The notes beneath the pieces are model-generated. The model worked only from the letters and a program-made list of their open reading frames with translations. It was not told the DNA's origin and did not search any database. From assembly GCF_001422405.1 (NCBI RefSeq), contig NZ_LMMV01000021.1, positions 372,858 to 436,857 of the forward strand: 64,000 bases of DNA. Direction: 5' to 3'. The position numbers and the translations under genes were made by a program. This DNA is from Pseudorhodoferax sp. Leaf267. GTDB taxonomy: Bacteria > Pseudomonadota > Gammaproteobacteria > Burkholderiales > Burkholderiaceae_C. Within the stretch, counting starts at the first letter, position 1. Every line of letters begins with the position of its first letter. Shown here one piece after another: positions 19,769 through 31,279 of the stretch.

Positions 19769-20893
19769 ATGTCCACGGACGCTTTGCTCCACACCCCGCT
19801 GCACGCGCTGCACATCGAACTGGGCGCCCGCATGGTGCCCTTCGCCGGCTACAGCATGCCCGTGCAGTACCCCGCCGGCCTCATGGCCGAGCACCTGCAC
19901 ACGCGCGCATCGGCCGGCTTGTTCGATGTCTCGCACATGGGCCAGCTGCAGCTGCGCGGCCCCGAAGCGGCGGCCGCCTTCGAAAGCCTGATCCCGGTCG
20001 ACGTGATAGGCCTGGGCCTGGACAAGCAGCGCTACGGCCTGCTGCTGGACGATGCCGGCGGCATCCTGGACGACCTGATGTTCGTCAACCGCGGCGACCA
20101 TCTGTTCGTGATCGTCAATGGGGCCTGCAAGGTGGCCGACATCGCCCACATCCAGGCCCGCATCGGCACGCGCTGCAACGTGGTGCCACTGCCCGATCAC
20201 GGCCTGCTGGCCCTGCAGGGCCCCAAGGCCGTCAACGCCCTGGCGCGCCTGGTGCCGGGCGTGCCCCGGCTGGTGTTCATGACCGGTGGCGCCTTCGATT
20301 GGGACGGCGCGCCGCTCTATATCACCCGCAGCGGCTACACCGGCGAAGACGGCTTTGAAATATCGGTCCCCGCCAACCGGGCCGAGGCCCTGGCCCGCGC
20401 GCTGCTGGCCCAGCCTGAGGTCCAGCCGATCGGCCTGGGCGCACGCAATTCGCTGCGGCTGGAAGCCGGCCTGTGCCTGTACGGCAACGACATCGACACC
20501 ACCACCAGCCCGGTCGAAGCCGGCCTGAACTGGGCCATGCAGAAGGTGCGGCGCGCCGGCGGCGAGCGCGCGGGCGGCTTCCCGGGCGCCGACAAGGTGC
20601 TGGGCCAGCTGGCCGGCACCACGCCCATCGAACGCAAGCGCGTGGGCTTCATCGCACTGGAGCGCGTGCCCGTGCGCGAGCACACGGCTGTGCAATCCAC
20701 CGACGGCCAGGCCATCGGCGAAGTGACGAGTGGCCTGCTCGGCCCCAGCGTGGACAAGCCCATCGCCATGGCCTATGTCCGCACGGCGTTTGCTTCACCC
20801 GGCACACGCGTGCACGCCATGGTGCGCGGCAAGGCCGTGCCCATGGAGGTGAGCCCCATGCCTTTCCTGCCGCCGCGTTACCACCGCGGCTGA
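19769..20893 (+). CDS. gcvT: Glycine cleavage system T protein (aminomethyltransferase)
   Basis: This 374-aa T protein releases ammonia from the aminomethyl group on lipoyl-GcvH and transfers the carbon to tetrahydrofolate. Motifs include [21 protein letters not shown] near residue 50 and [12 protein letters not shown], all standard for GcvT. The ATG giving [12 protein letters not shown] was chosen because GAGGA lies seven bases upstream and an earlier in-frame ATG sits close to the riboswitch. First gene of gcvT-gcvH-gcvP, under glycine riboswitch control. Confidence 0.95.
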   Translation: MSTDALLHTPLHALHIELGARMVPFAGYSMPVQYPAGLMAEHLHTRASAGLFDVSHMGQLQLRGPEAAAAFESLIPVDVIGLGLDKQRYGLLLDDAGGILDDLMFVNRGDHLFVIVNGACKVADIAHIQARIGTRCNVVPLPDHGLLALQGPKAVNALARLVPGVPRLVFMTGGAFDWDGAPLYITRSGYTGEDGFEISVPANRAEALARALLAQPEVQPIGLGARNSLRLEAGLCLYGNDIDTTTSPVEAGLNWAMQKVRRAGGERAGGFPGADKVLGQLAGTTPIERKRVGFIALERVPVREHTAVQSTDGQAIGEVTSGLLGPSVDKPIAMAYVRTAFASPGTRVHAMVRGKAVPMEVSPMPFLPPRYHRG

Positions 20894-20930
20894 ACCATCC
20901 ACGCCACCACGCTCAACCCGAGGACACACC

Positions 20931-21299
20931 ATGATCAAGTACACCGAAGACCACGAATGGCTCAAGGTCGAGGGCGACATCGCCACCGTCGGCATCACCG
21001 TGCACGCGCAAGACGCGCTGGGCGACGTGGTCTATGTCGATCTGCCCGAAGTCGGCAAGACGCTGGCGCAGAAGGACGTGGCCGGCGTCGTCGAATCCGT
21101 CAAGGCCGCGGCCGATGTCTACATGCCCGTGGCCGGCGAAGTGACCGAGGTCAACGAAGCGCTGCGCGCTGACCCGGCCCTGGCCAACACCGACCCCACG
21201 GGCGCGGGCTGGTTCTTCAAGGTCAAGCTGTCCGATGCCTCGCAACTCGACGCGCTGCTCGACGAGACCGCCTACAACACCTTCGCCGCGAACAACTGA
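20931..21299 (+). CDS. gcvH: Glycine cleavage system H protein (lipoyl carrier)
   Basis: This 122-aa lipoyl-domain protein shuttles the aminomethyl intermediate between GcvP, GcvT and the dihydrolipoyl dehydrogenase. Lys58 in [12 protein letters not shown] is the lipoylation site. The start [11 protein letters not shown] is typical. It lies 37 bases after gcvT and 6 before gcvP, so the three form one operon. The L protein (Lpd) is not encoded here and is presumably shared with other complexes. Confidence 0.96.
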   Translation: MIKYTEDHEWLKVEGDIATVGITVHAQDALGDVVYVDLPEVGKTLAQKDVAGVVESVKAAADVYMPVAGEVTEVNEALRADPALANTDPTGAGWFFKVKLSDASQLDALLDETAYNTFAANN

Positions 21300-21305
21300 C
21301 CCGCC

Positions 21306-24188
<2,883 letters not shown>

Positions 24189-24219
24189 CCCTGCGCGCCA
24201 GGCGGGGGATGCGCCCGTG

Positions 24220-26316
24220 ATGCCCGCACGCCGCCGCCCCAATGTGCCGCCGCCGCCACCGCCCGTGGCGGACACGGCCATCGAGGGCTACCAGCTACCC
24301 CAGCTGATCCGCGACCTGCGCAACTACCAGGCCGAGCTGGAGAGCCAGAACAAGGTCCTGCGCTACAGCCAGTCCATGGCCGAGGCGGCGTCCGAACGCT
24401 TCGAGACGCTGTTCTCCAGCGTGCCGCTGGCCCTGATGGTGATCGACGAGCACGACCTGGTCGTGCAGAGCAACTCCATGGCCCAGCGCTCGTTCCAGCC
24501 CACCGAGCGCGACCGGCCGCTGAACTTCCTGATGCCTTTCGTCAGCGCGGGCAGCGAGGCAACGGTGCGCGCGGCCTTCCGGCAGGCGCGCGAACAGGGC
24601 CACAGCGAGGCCAAGGAAGTGGTGTTCGCCATCGGCGAGCAGGGCTTCATCACGGGCGACCTGCACATCGCGCGGCTGGACAACGCGCAGGAAATCACGC
24701 ACTACATCTGCGCCGTGATCGACCAGGGGCCGCTGCTGACGGAGCGGCGCGCGCTGCTCCAAAGCGGCGCCGAGCTGCAGCAGCGCAACGAGCAGCTGCG
24801 CAACAGCGAAAGCCGGCTCGAGGCCATCATCAATTCATCGTTGGACGCCATCCTGTGCGTGGACCGCGAACAGCGCATCACCGTCTTCAACCCGACCGCC
24901 GCCGCGCTGCTGCAATGCCCGCCGGCCGAGGCGCTGGGCAGCCCGCTTGAGCGCTTCTTTCCCGATGCGGCCGAGGCCCTGGAGTCCATGCACCAGATCT
25001 CCACGCAGGCGCTGCTCGGCGAGATGACGGCCGTCTCTGCCGGCGGCAAGGTCGTGCCGGTGGAGATCAGCGTGGCCTTCGGCGACACCACCACGCTGTT
25101 CGCCCGCGACCTGACCAGCCGCAAGCGCGCCGACGCGCAGCGCAACGCGCTGGAGGCCCAGCTGCGCGAGTCGCAGAAGATGCAGGCCGTGGGCACGATG
25201 GCCGGCGGCATCGCGCACGACTTCAACAACATCCTGCATGCCATCCTGGGCAATGTGGAGCTGGCGCGCGAGGACGCCGGCCTGAACGCCGCGGCGCAAG
25301 AGAGCCTGCGCGAGATCGACAAGGCCGGCCGCCGCGCACGCGACCTCGTGCGCCAGATCCTCACCTTCAGCCGCAACGAGGCGCCCAAGCGCACTTCGCT
25401 GGACCTGGCCGAGGTGGTGGTCGAGACCGAGCGCCTGCTGCGCGTGACGCTGCCGCCGGCCGTGGACCTGCAGCTCAACGTGCACCCCGGCATCGCGCCC
25501 GTGCTGGCCAACCGCACGCAGGTCGAGCAGGCCGTGCTGAACCTGTGCACGAACGCCATCCAGTCCATCGGGGAGCTGCGCGGCTCGGTCTGCATCGAAC
25601 TGGAGAACGAGCAGCTGAGCGCGGCCCAGTGCGCGCGCCTGGGCCTGGCGGACAACCACTACGTGACGCTGGCCGTGCGCGACAGCGGCAAGGGCATGGA
25701 CCAGGCCACGCAGGAGCGCATCTTCGAACCCTTTTTCACGACCAAGGAAGTCGGCCAGGGCACGGGGCTGGGCCTGGCCGTGGTGCACGGCGTGATGCGC
25801 AGCCACGCCGGGGCCGTGGACGTGCACAGCGCGCCGGGCCAGGGCAGCGTGTTCAAGCTGTACTTTCCGCTGGCGCAGGCGGAAACCGCACCGCCGCCGA
25901 GCGAGCCGGCGCCACCCGCCGCCACCATCCAGGGCCAGGGGCAGCACGTCATGTACGTGGACGACGACCAGGCGCTGGTGTTTCTCGTGGACCGCCTGCT
26001 GACGCGGCGCGGCTTTCGCGTCAGCGGTTTCTCCGATCCCCATGCCGCCGCCGCCGCGCTGCAGGAGCACCCGCAGGCCTACGACCTGCTGGTCACCGAC
26101 TACAACATGCCCGGCTACTGCGGCGTCGACCTGGTGCGCGAGGCGCGCCGCATCCGGCCGGACCTGCCCGTGGCGCTGGCGTCGGGCTACGTCACGGCCG
26201 ACATCGAGGAAGAGGCCATGGCCGAAGGTGCGCGCGCGCTGATCCACAAGCCCAACGATGTCGAGGAACTGTGCGCGACCGTACAGCGCCTGATCCAGGA
26301 CAGCAGCCCCGGCTGA
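24220..26316 (+). CDS. Hybrid sensor histidine kinase (PAS-PAS-HisKA-HATPase-REC)
   Basis: This 698-aa soluble hybrid kinase has no membrane segments. After a Pro-rich start come two PAS-like domains (about 60-175 and 200-305), a HisKA domain with the H-box GGIAHDFNN (His333), an HATPase domain (N-box NLCTNAIQS, DSGKGMD, GTGLGLAVVHG) and a C-terminal receiver (phospho-acceptor Asp627 in VTDYNMPG). The receiver probably relays onward or tunes the kinase. It lies 31 bases after gcvP on the same strand, so it could share glycine-responsive transcription, although its signal is unknown. The rluA-type gene follows with a TGATG overlap. Confidence 0.88.
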   Translation: MPARRRPNVPPPPPPVADTAIEGYQLPQLIRDLRNYQAELESQNKVLRYSQSMAEAASERFETLFSSVPLALMVIDEHDLVVQSNSMAQRSFQPTERDRPLNFLMPFVSAGSEATVRAAFRQAREQGHSEAKEVVFAIGEQGFITGDLHIARLDNAQEITHYICAVIDQGPLLTERRALLQSGAELQQRNEQLRNSESRLEAIINSSLDAILCVDREQRITVFNPTAAALLQCPPAEALGSPLERFFPDAAEALESMHQISTQALLGEMTAVSAGGKVVPVEISVAFGDTTTLFARDLTSRKRADAQRNALEAQLRESQKMQAVGTMAGGIAHDFNNILHAILGNVELAREDAGLNAAAQESLREIDKAGRRARDLVRQILTFSRNEAPKRTSLDLAEVVVETERLLRVTLPPAVDLQLNVHPGIAPVLANRTQVEQAVLNLCTNAIQSIGELRGSVCIELENEQLSAAQCARLGLADNHYVTLAVRDSGKGMDQATQERIFEPFFTTKEVGQGTGLGLAVVHGVMRSHAGAVDVHSAPGQGSVFKLYFPLAQAETAPPPSEPAPPAATIQGQGQHVMYVDDDQALVFLVDRLLTRRGFRVSGFSDPHAAAAALQEHPQAYDLLVTDYNMPGYCGVDLVREARRIRPDLPVALASGYVTADIEEEAMAEGARALIHKPNDVEELCATVQRLIQDSSPG

Positions 26317-26957
26317 TGCAGGACCTGCGCGTGCTGCACGCCGACGCGGCGCTGCTGGTGCTGGACAAGCCGGCCGGCCTGCTGGCCGTGCCGGGGCGCG
26401 GGCCGGACAAGCAGGACGCCCTGTCCACGCGCGTGCAGCAGGTCTACCCCGACGCGCTGATCGTGCACCGCCTCGACATGGCCACCTCGGGCCTGATGCT
26501 GATGGCGCGCGGCCCGGCTGCCCAGCGCGCCCTGTCGATGGCCTTCGAATCGCGCCAGATCGCCAAGCGCTATGAAGCCGTGGTCCATGGCTGCTGGGCC
26601 TTGCCTGCATCCAGCGACGGCTGGGGCCTGATCGACTTGCCGATCCGCCTGGACTGGCCACGCCGGCCGCTGTCCATCGTCGATCCGGTCAAAGGCAAGC
26701 CCAGCCGCACGCGCTGGCGCCTGTTGCACGCCGATGCCGACTGCAGCCGGCTTGCGCTGGAGCCCATCACCGGCCGCTCGCACCAGTTGCGTCTGCATCT
26801 GGCGGCGCAGGGCCATGCCATCCTGGGCGATGCGCTGTATGCGGGCGAAGCCGTGCAGCAGCGCGCGCCGCGTCTGCTGCTGCATGCCTGTGCCCTGGCG
26901 CTGGCGCATCCGGTGCATGGGGCGCCGATGCGCTTCGAGCACGCCGCGCCGTTCTGA
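26316..26957 (+). CDS. RluA-family pseudouridine synthase
   Basis: This 213-aa RNA pseudouridine synthase has the catalytic motif HRLDMATSGLML (Asp54), LDKPAGLLAVPG at residues 16-27 and GRSHQLRLHLAAQGH in the C-terminal half. It has no S4 domain. The size resembles RluA (23S/tRNA) or TruC-like members, but the target cannot be set from sequence alone. The ATG overlaps the stop of the hybrid kinase (TGATG), so translation may be coupled. Confidence 0.88.
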   Translation: MQDLRVLHADAALLVLDKPAGLLAVPGRGPDKQDALSTRVQQVYPDALIVHRLDMATSGLMLMARGPAAQRALSMAFESRQIAKRYEAVVHGCWALPASSDGWGLIDLPIRLDWPRRPLSIVDPVKGKPSRTRWRLLHADADCSRLALEPITGRSHQLRLHLAAQGHAILGDALYAGEAVQQRAPRLLLHACALALAHPVHGAPMRFEHAAPF

Positions 26958-27031
26958 CGGGCCGCGCAGGCGACAGGCCTGCGCGCATTCGCAGGGCTAT
27001 GCTGGCTGCGCCCACTACCGAGTAACAAGCG

Positions 27032-28273
27032 ATGTCCCGTTGGACCGCCCTGCGCCCCGCCCTGCCGATCCTGATCGGCGCCTCGCTCATGCTGAGCATG
27101 GCCATGGGCCTGCGCCAGAGCCTCGGCCTGTTCATGCCGCCGCTCACGCGCGACATCGGCATCTCGGTGTCGGACTTCACGATCGCCATCTCGGTGCAAA
27201 ACCTGGCCTGGGGTCTGCTGCAACCGTTCGCCGGCGCACTGGCTGTGCGTGTGGGCTTCCGCCCGCTGCTGCTGGGCGGGTCGGTGCTCTACCTCTGCGG
27301 GCTGGTGCTGCTGGCCTGCGCCCAGGGCTTGCTGGGCGTGTTGCTGGGCGCGGGCATCGCCATCGGCGCGGCCATGGCCTGTACCGGCAGCGCACTGGCC
27401 ATGGCGGTGGCCGCGCGCGCCGTGCCCGCCACGCACCGCAGCATGGTCCTGGGCCTGGTGTCGGCCGCCGGCTCGCTGGGCGCGCTGGTCGCTGCACCGC
27501 TGGGCCAGGTGGTCAGCCAGGCACACGGTTGGCGCATGGGCGTGGCGGCCTTCGTGGTGCTGGCTCTGGCCATGCTGCCGGCCGCCTGGTTCGCCGGCCG
27601 GGCCGACCGCATTCCTGCTTCTGTGCCGCTGGCTGGCGCCGTGCAGCAGAACGCGCGCCAAGCCCTAGGTGTGGCGCTGCGGCACCACCCCTTCGTGGTC
27701 ATGGCGCTGGCGTATTTCGTCTGTGGCATGCAGCTGGTGTTCCTCACCACGCACCTGCCCTCCTACCTCGACCTGTGTGGCATGGATCCGATGCTGAGCG
27801 CGCAGGCGCTGGGCCTGATCGGCGGCTTCAACGTGCTGGGCAGCCTGTTCTTCGGCTGGGCCGGCGGGCGTTGGCCGAAGCAGGCGCTGCTGGGCATGAT
27901 CTACCTCGTGCGCTCGCTGGTGTTGGTCTGGTACTTCCGCACCCTGCCCACGGTGGAGAGCACGCTGGTGTTCGCTTCGGTCATGGGCTTTCTGTGGCTG
28001 GGCGTGGCACCGTTGGTGTCGGGCTGGATCGCAGATACGTTCGGCCTGCGCTGGCAGGCCATGTTGGCCGGTGTGGCCTTCTGCAGCCACCAGGTCGGCA
28101 GCTTCCTTGGTGCGTTCGGCGGTGGGCTGGTCTATGACCTGCTGGGCAACTACACCCTGGCGTGGCAGACCGGTGCGGCGCTTGGCCTGGCCGCAGGCGT
28201 CGTGCAACTCGGTTTCGCGCTGGGTCACAAAGGGCCGCCGCCCGGCATGACGCCGCAGGCCGCCACGCGCTGA
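27032..28273 (+). CDS. MFS transporter
   Basis: This 413-aa protein has about 12 hydrophobic segments in the major facilitator pattern. The loop after TM2 carries GALAVRVGFRPLLLGG, and the C-terminal half repeats the pattern with FFGWAGGRWPKQALLG. It resembles the oxalate/formate- or monocarboxylate-type MFS carriers (LGLFMPPLTRDIGIS near residue 30). Substrate is unknown. It lies 74 bases after the pseudouridine synthase, probably with its own promoter. Confidence 0.85.
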   Translation: MSRWTALRPALPILIGASLMLSMAMGLRQSLGLFMPPLTRDIGISVSDFTIAISVQNLAWGLLQPFAGALAVRVGFRPLLLGGSVLYLCGLVLLACAQGLLGVLLGAGIAIGAAMACTGSALAMAVAARAVPATHRSMVLGLVSAAGSLGALVAAPLGQVVSQAHGWRMGVAAFVVLALAMLPAAWFAGRADRIPASVPLAGAVQQNARQALGVALRHHPFVVMALAYFVCGMQLVFLTTHLPSYLDLCGMDPMLSAQALGLIGGFNVLGSLFFGWAGGRWPKQALLGMIYLVRSLVLVWYFRTLPTVESTLVFASVMGFLWLGVAPLVSGWIADTFGLRWQAMLAGVAFCSHQVGSFLGAFGGGLVYDLLGNYTLAWQTGAALGLAAGVVQLGFALGHKGPPPGMTPQAATR

Positions 28274-28327
28274 TCCATTTTTTTGCGCGGCGACAAGCGC
28301 GCCTCCCGAAAAGGCCAAAAAGCTGGC

Positions 28328-28333
28328 TATAAT
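28328..28333 (+). promoter_or_regulatory. -10 box of the tRNA-Asn promoter
   Basis: A consensus TATAAT hexamer ends 13 bases before the 5' end of tRNA-Asn. The -35 region at 17-bp spacing (CCCGAA) is not consensus. Confidence 0.7.
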
Positions 28334-28346
28334 CATGGGCTACCGT

Positions 28347-28422
28347 TCCTCAATAGCTCAGTTGGTAGAGCGCCGGACTGTTAATCCGTAGGTCCCTGGT
28401 TCGAGCCCAGGTTGAGGAGCCA
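28347..28422 (+). tRNA. tRNA-Asn (GUU anticodon)
   Basis: This 76-nt tRNA has acceptor stem TCCTCAA pairing with TTGAGGA, discriminator G and encoded CCA. The D-arm contains AGCTCAGTTGGTAGAGC, the anticodon loop is CTGTTAA (GTT) and the T-arm contains GGTTCGAGCC. It is followed by its own terminator. Confidence 0.97.
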
Positions 28423-28431
28423 AAGACAAGC

Positions 28432-28459
28432 AAAGGCCTCGCATCTGTGCGGGGCCTTT
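28432..28459 (+). terminator. Rho-independent terminator after tRNA-Asn
   Basis: AAAGGCCTCGCA pairs with TGCGGGGCCTTT (one T-G pair) around a 4-base loop, followed by a T-rich CTCTTT tract. Confidence 0.88.
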
Positions 28460-28517
28460 CTCTTTGCGGATGGGGCGGTGCTTGCAATTTGCAGCCTCCT
28501 CCCTCATCTCCAGAGAC

Positions 28518-28871
28518 ATGAACACTCTGCAATCCTCCTCACAGCACACGGACTTGGTGCCCTTGCGCGTTCTGGCAGCTTTGCTCGACCGCTTGGAAGG
28601 CAGCGCTGTCCGTGTCGATCCCGCCCAGTATGCGAACGTCGTATCGCACTTGTCGCAGGCGCTTTCGGCAGCGAAGCCGGGCGATGCGTTGGGGGCATTG
28701 CTGAGTGCGCATCCGGCGGCGGCCGAGTTGTACGAAAATACGCATTACGAGGTCGCTGGCCTGTGCCGTTCGCCATTGGATGCATCCATGGCGGCCGAGC
28801 AACAAGCCAGGGCCGTCATCCAGCGCGCAATGCAATCACCCAGGGAGAGTTCTGCCAATGGCCAAAGCTGA
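28518..28871 (+). CDS. Hypothetical protein, 117 aa
   Basis: Not recognised. This is a soluble, mostly helical-looking protein of 117 aa that starts at MNTLQSS. The middle is rich in Leu/Ala (VPLRVLAALLDRLEG, YANVVSHLSQALS), and there is no signal peptide, membrane segment or metal motif. The ATG at 28518 was chosen over an upstream in-frame ATG that overlaps the tRNA terminator region. Its last 14 bases overlap the next gene, so the two are probably translated together. Codon use is like the rest of the window. Confidence 0.7.
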   Translation: MNTLQSSSQHTDLVPLRVLAALLDRLEGSAVRVDPAQYANVVSHLSQALSAAKPGDALGALLSAHPAAAELYENTHYEVAGLCRSPLDASMAAEQQARAVIQRAMQSPRESSANGQS

Positions 28872-29091
28872 AGCAAAAACCGCAATATTGGCCGATGGGC
28901 TACGTTACAAGTCCAAGGTCTCCGGTTCGCCCTTCACTGCTGGTACTTCGATGGGCGGCTCCACGATGTCGTGCTTCCTGTGCGGCAAGCACCGCCTGCG
29001 ATCGCAGCTGGGCACCCGCAAGGTGGTGGGCAAGTCGCAGGCCGTCTGCGCACCCTCTTGCAAGGAACTCGACGCCCTCCTGGCGCGTTGA
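28858..29091 (+). CDS. Small putative zinc-ribbon protein, 77 aa
   Basis: Not recognised at family level. This 77-aa protein has two Cys pairs, CFLC (Cys39, Cys42) and CAPSC (Cys64, Cys68), spaced like a small zinc ribbon, with a basic stretch between them (GKHRLRSQLGTRKVVGK). This could bind nucleic acid. GGGAGAG lies 8 bases before the ATG. It overlaps the preceding 117-aa gene by 14 bases, and a hairpin follows at 29137. Confidence 0.72.
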   Translation: MAKAEAKTAILADGLRYKSKVSGSPFTAGTSMGGSTMSCFLCGKHRLRSQLGTRKVVGKSQAVCAPSCKELDALLAR

Positions 29092-29136
29092 GCTGGCGGC
29101 GCCCGGCGCGCCACCCTCCTTCACTTGATAGATTTG

Positions 29137-29165
29137 CACCGCCCTGACGCTTACGTCGGGCGGTG
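29137..29165 (+). terminator. Probable terminator hairpin
   Basis: CACCGCCCTGACG and CGTCGGGCGGTG form a 12-bp stem with one bulged base and a CTTA loop, followed by TTGGCGTTT. The T-tract is weak, but the position between the small genes and the aldo/keto reductase fits a terminator. Confidence 0.6.
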
Positions 29166-29264
29166 TTGGCGTTTGGTCGATCGCCGGCCCGATGGCGGCC
29201 GGCGGCAAACGGGCTACGATGGGCGGTTCTTCCACACGCAGGCGTTGCGAGCGCCGAGACCCCC

Positions 29265-30278
29265 ATGCAGTACCGCAACCTCGGCAAGAGCCCGCTGAAA
29301 GTTTCTTCGCTGTGCCTGGGCACCATGATGTTCGGCGACCAGACCGAGCAGCCAGAAGCAGCCGACATCGTGGCCCATTCCCATGCCCATGGCGTGAATT
29401 TCATCGACACGGCCGACGTCTACACCCAGGGCGCCTCCGAGGAGATGCTGGGCCGGATCCTGCCCGCCACACGGCATGACTGGGTGCTGGCGACCAAGGT
29501 GGGCAACAAGATGTCGGATCGCGTCAACCACAGCCACTACGCGCGCAGCTGGATGCTGGCGGAGGTGGAGAACAGCCTGAGGCGGCTGCAGACCGACTAC
29601 ATCGACATCTACTACCTGCACCGCGACTTCGACGGCCTCGACCTGGAAGAGCCGCTGCGCGCGCTGGACGCCATGCTGCGCGCCGGCAAGATCCGCTACT
29701 GGGGCATCTCCAACTTTCGAGGCTGGCGCATTGCCGAAACGGTGCACATGGCAGCGCGGCTCCACATGCCCGGCCCGGTCGTGTGCCAGCCTTACTACAA
29801 CCTGCTCAACCGCATGCCGGAGGTCGAGGTATTGCCGGCCTGCCACCACCATGGAATCGGCGTCGTGCCCTACAGCCCGATCGCGCGAGGCGTGCTGTCC
29901 GGCAAGTACGCTCCGGGCGTTGCACCGGCAGCGGACACCCGCGTCGGCCGTGGCGACCGCCGCGTGCTGGAAACCGAGTTCCGCGAAGAATCCCTGCGCA
30001 TCGCGCAGCAACTGCAGGCGCATGCGCTGGCGCGTGGCATCACGCTGGCGCAATTTGCCACCGCATGGGTGCTGGGCAGCGGCACCGTATCGTCGGTCAT
30101 CGCCGGCCCACGCACCCTGGCGCAGTGGAAGGACTACCTGCCCGCCATCGACGCGCAACTCACGAGGGAAGACGAGGCACTCATCGACAGCCTGGTGCCC
30201 ATCGGCCATCCGTCCACACCCGGTTATTCCGACCCGTCCTATCCCGTGGCGGGGCGACGCGCGCGGGCTTTGGGCTGA
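29265..30278 (+). CDS. Aldo/keto reductase
   Basis: This 337-aa (beta/alpha)8 NADPH-dependent oxidoreductase has the full catalytic tetrad: Asp48 and Tyr53 (FIDTADVYTQG), Lys78 (LATKVG) and His119 (YYLHRDF). It resembles the YajO/Kv-beta-like AKR group. Physiological substrate unknown. The ATG giving MQYRNLGKSPL is the family start; the open frame upstream of it is not family-like. It appears monocistronic. Confidence 0.9.
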   Translation: MQYRNLGKSPLKVSSLCLGTMMFGDQTEQPEAADIVAHSHAHGVNFIDTADVYTQGASEEMLGRILPATRHDWVLATKVGNKMSDRVNHSHYARSWMLAEVENSLRRLQTDYIDIYYLHRDFDGLDLEEPLRALDAMLRAGKIRYWGISNFRGWRIAETVHMAARLHMPGPVVCQPYYNLLNRMPEVEVLPACHHHGIGVVPYSPIARGVLSGKYAPGVAPAADTRVGRGDRRVLETEFREESLRIAQQLQAHALARGITLAQFATAWVLGSGTVSSVIAGPRTLAQWKDYLPAIDAQLTREDEALIDSLVPIGHPSTPGYSDPSYPVAGRRARALG

Positions 30279-30574
30279 GCGCTTGCGACGGATCAAATGA
30301 TCGTGAATAAGTCACGTGCTTCGGCCCTGAATGCAGGGCCATGTCGTCGCGCTGTCACCCTGCACACCTACAGTCGATTGCTGACGGCGGTGCGGCCCGT
30401 ACCCGCACCAAGCAGATCGACAGGTTGGAGTGTCGGCGCCGTCGCCAAACACCTCGCGCGCCCTGTACCTGGGCGCCTGCGCCGCGGAAATCACGCTTCT
30501 GTCCTACAGACGCGAAATGCACCCGCCGGTACAACTCAGCCGATAGCAACAACACTCTTCACGGAAAGAGCCAG
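30279..30574. other. Intergenic region, 296 bases, with a perfect hairpin
   Basis: No supported gene is seen. At 30323-30340 GGCCCTG pairs with CAGGGCC around AATG, but no T-tract follows, so it may be a processing or attenuation structure, or a weak terminator of the aldo/keto reductase. The rest presumably carries the promoter of the response regulator; no clear consensus boxes were recognised. Confidence 0.4.
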
Positions 30575-31207
30575 ATGATCAAAATCGGGATTGTGGATGA
30601 CCATGCCATCGTGCGGTCCGGGCTGCGGCAGTTCTTTTCGGATCATGTGGATCTGCGTGTCGTCGGTGAAGCGGCAAGTGGCCGCGAAGCCATCGACCTG
30701 GTGCGCAACACCGAGATGGATGTGTTGTTGATGGACCTGTCCATGCCTGGGCAGACCGGCATCGACGTGCTGGCCATGATTCGCGCGAAGGCACCCGACC
30801 TGGGCATCCTGATCCTTTCGGGCTACCCGGAAGAACATTACGCGATGAACTTGATCCGCCAGGGCGCCAGCGGCTACCTGAACAAGGAATGCGATCCGAT
30901 GGAGATCGTCAACGCGATCCGCACCGTGGCCATGGGCCGGCGCTACATCACACCAGCGGTCGCTGAATTGCTGGCGCAGCAGATCAATCGCAAGGGCGAT
31001 GAAGCCCCTCACGAGCAGTTGTCCGAGCGCGAGTTCCAGGTGTTCCTGAAGCTGGCCAAGGGCGAGACAGCGGGCGATATCGCCAAGACCTTGTCGTTGA
31101 GCGTGAAGACCGTCAGCACCTACCGCACACGGCTCATGGAGAAGCTCAACCTGAGCTCCAACAGCGATCTGACCTACTACGCGCTCAAGAACAAGCTCAT
31201 CGACTGA
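30575..31207 (+). CDS. LuxR/NarL-family response regulator
   Basis: This 210-aa two-domain regulator has an N-terminal receiver (VDDHAIVRSGL; phospho-acceptor Asp54 in LLMDLSMPG; Lys at about 106) and a C-terminal LuxR helix-turn-helix (LSEREFQVFLKLAKGETAGD, LSLSVKTVSTYRTRLMEK). GGAAAGAG precedes the ATG. A strong terminator follows and the next gene is a convergent kinase-like protein. No complete histidine kinase lies beside it, so its phosphodonor is not obvious. Confidence 0.92.
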   Translation: MIKIGIVDDHAIVRSGLRQFFSDHVDLRVVGEAASGREAIDLVRNTEMDVLLMDLSMPGQTGIDVLAMIRAKAPDLGILILSGYPEEHYAMNLIRQGASGYLNKECDPMEIVNAIRTVAMGRRYITPAVAELLAQQINRKGDEAPHEQLSEREFQVFLKLAKGETAGDIAKTLSLSVKTVSTYRTRLMEKLNLSSNSDLTYYALKNKLID

Positions 31208-31226
31208 TCGCGCCGGGAACCAAAAC

Positions 31227-31250
31227 AAAAGGGCTCGCAAGAGCCCTTTT
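31227..31250. terminator. Bidirectional rho-independent terminator
   Basis: AAAAGGGCTC pairs with GAGCCCTTTT around a GCAA tetraloop, with A-rich flank on one side and TTTTTT on the other. It serves the response regulator and the convergent gene. Confidence 0.92.
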
Positions 31251-31279
31251 TTGTTGACGCGCGACACACGCGTGCGGGC

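Noticed and set aside
24220-26316. Hybrid PAS kinase considered as the missing HoxJ
   Set aside because: It lies about 17 kb from hoxC, has a C-terminal receiver and two PAS domains, and sits behind gcvP, so nothing links it to the H2 sensor.
30297-30578. Short open frame of 93 codons between the aldo/keto reductase and the response regulator
   Set aside because: It has no recognisable motif and no convincing ribosome site, and it runs through a hairpin and the probable promoter of the response regulator.
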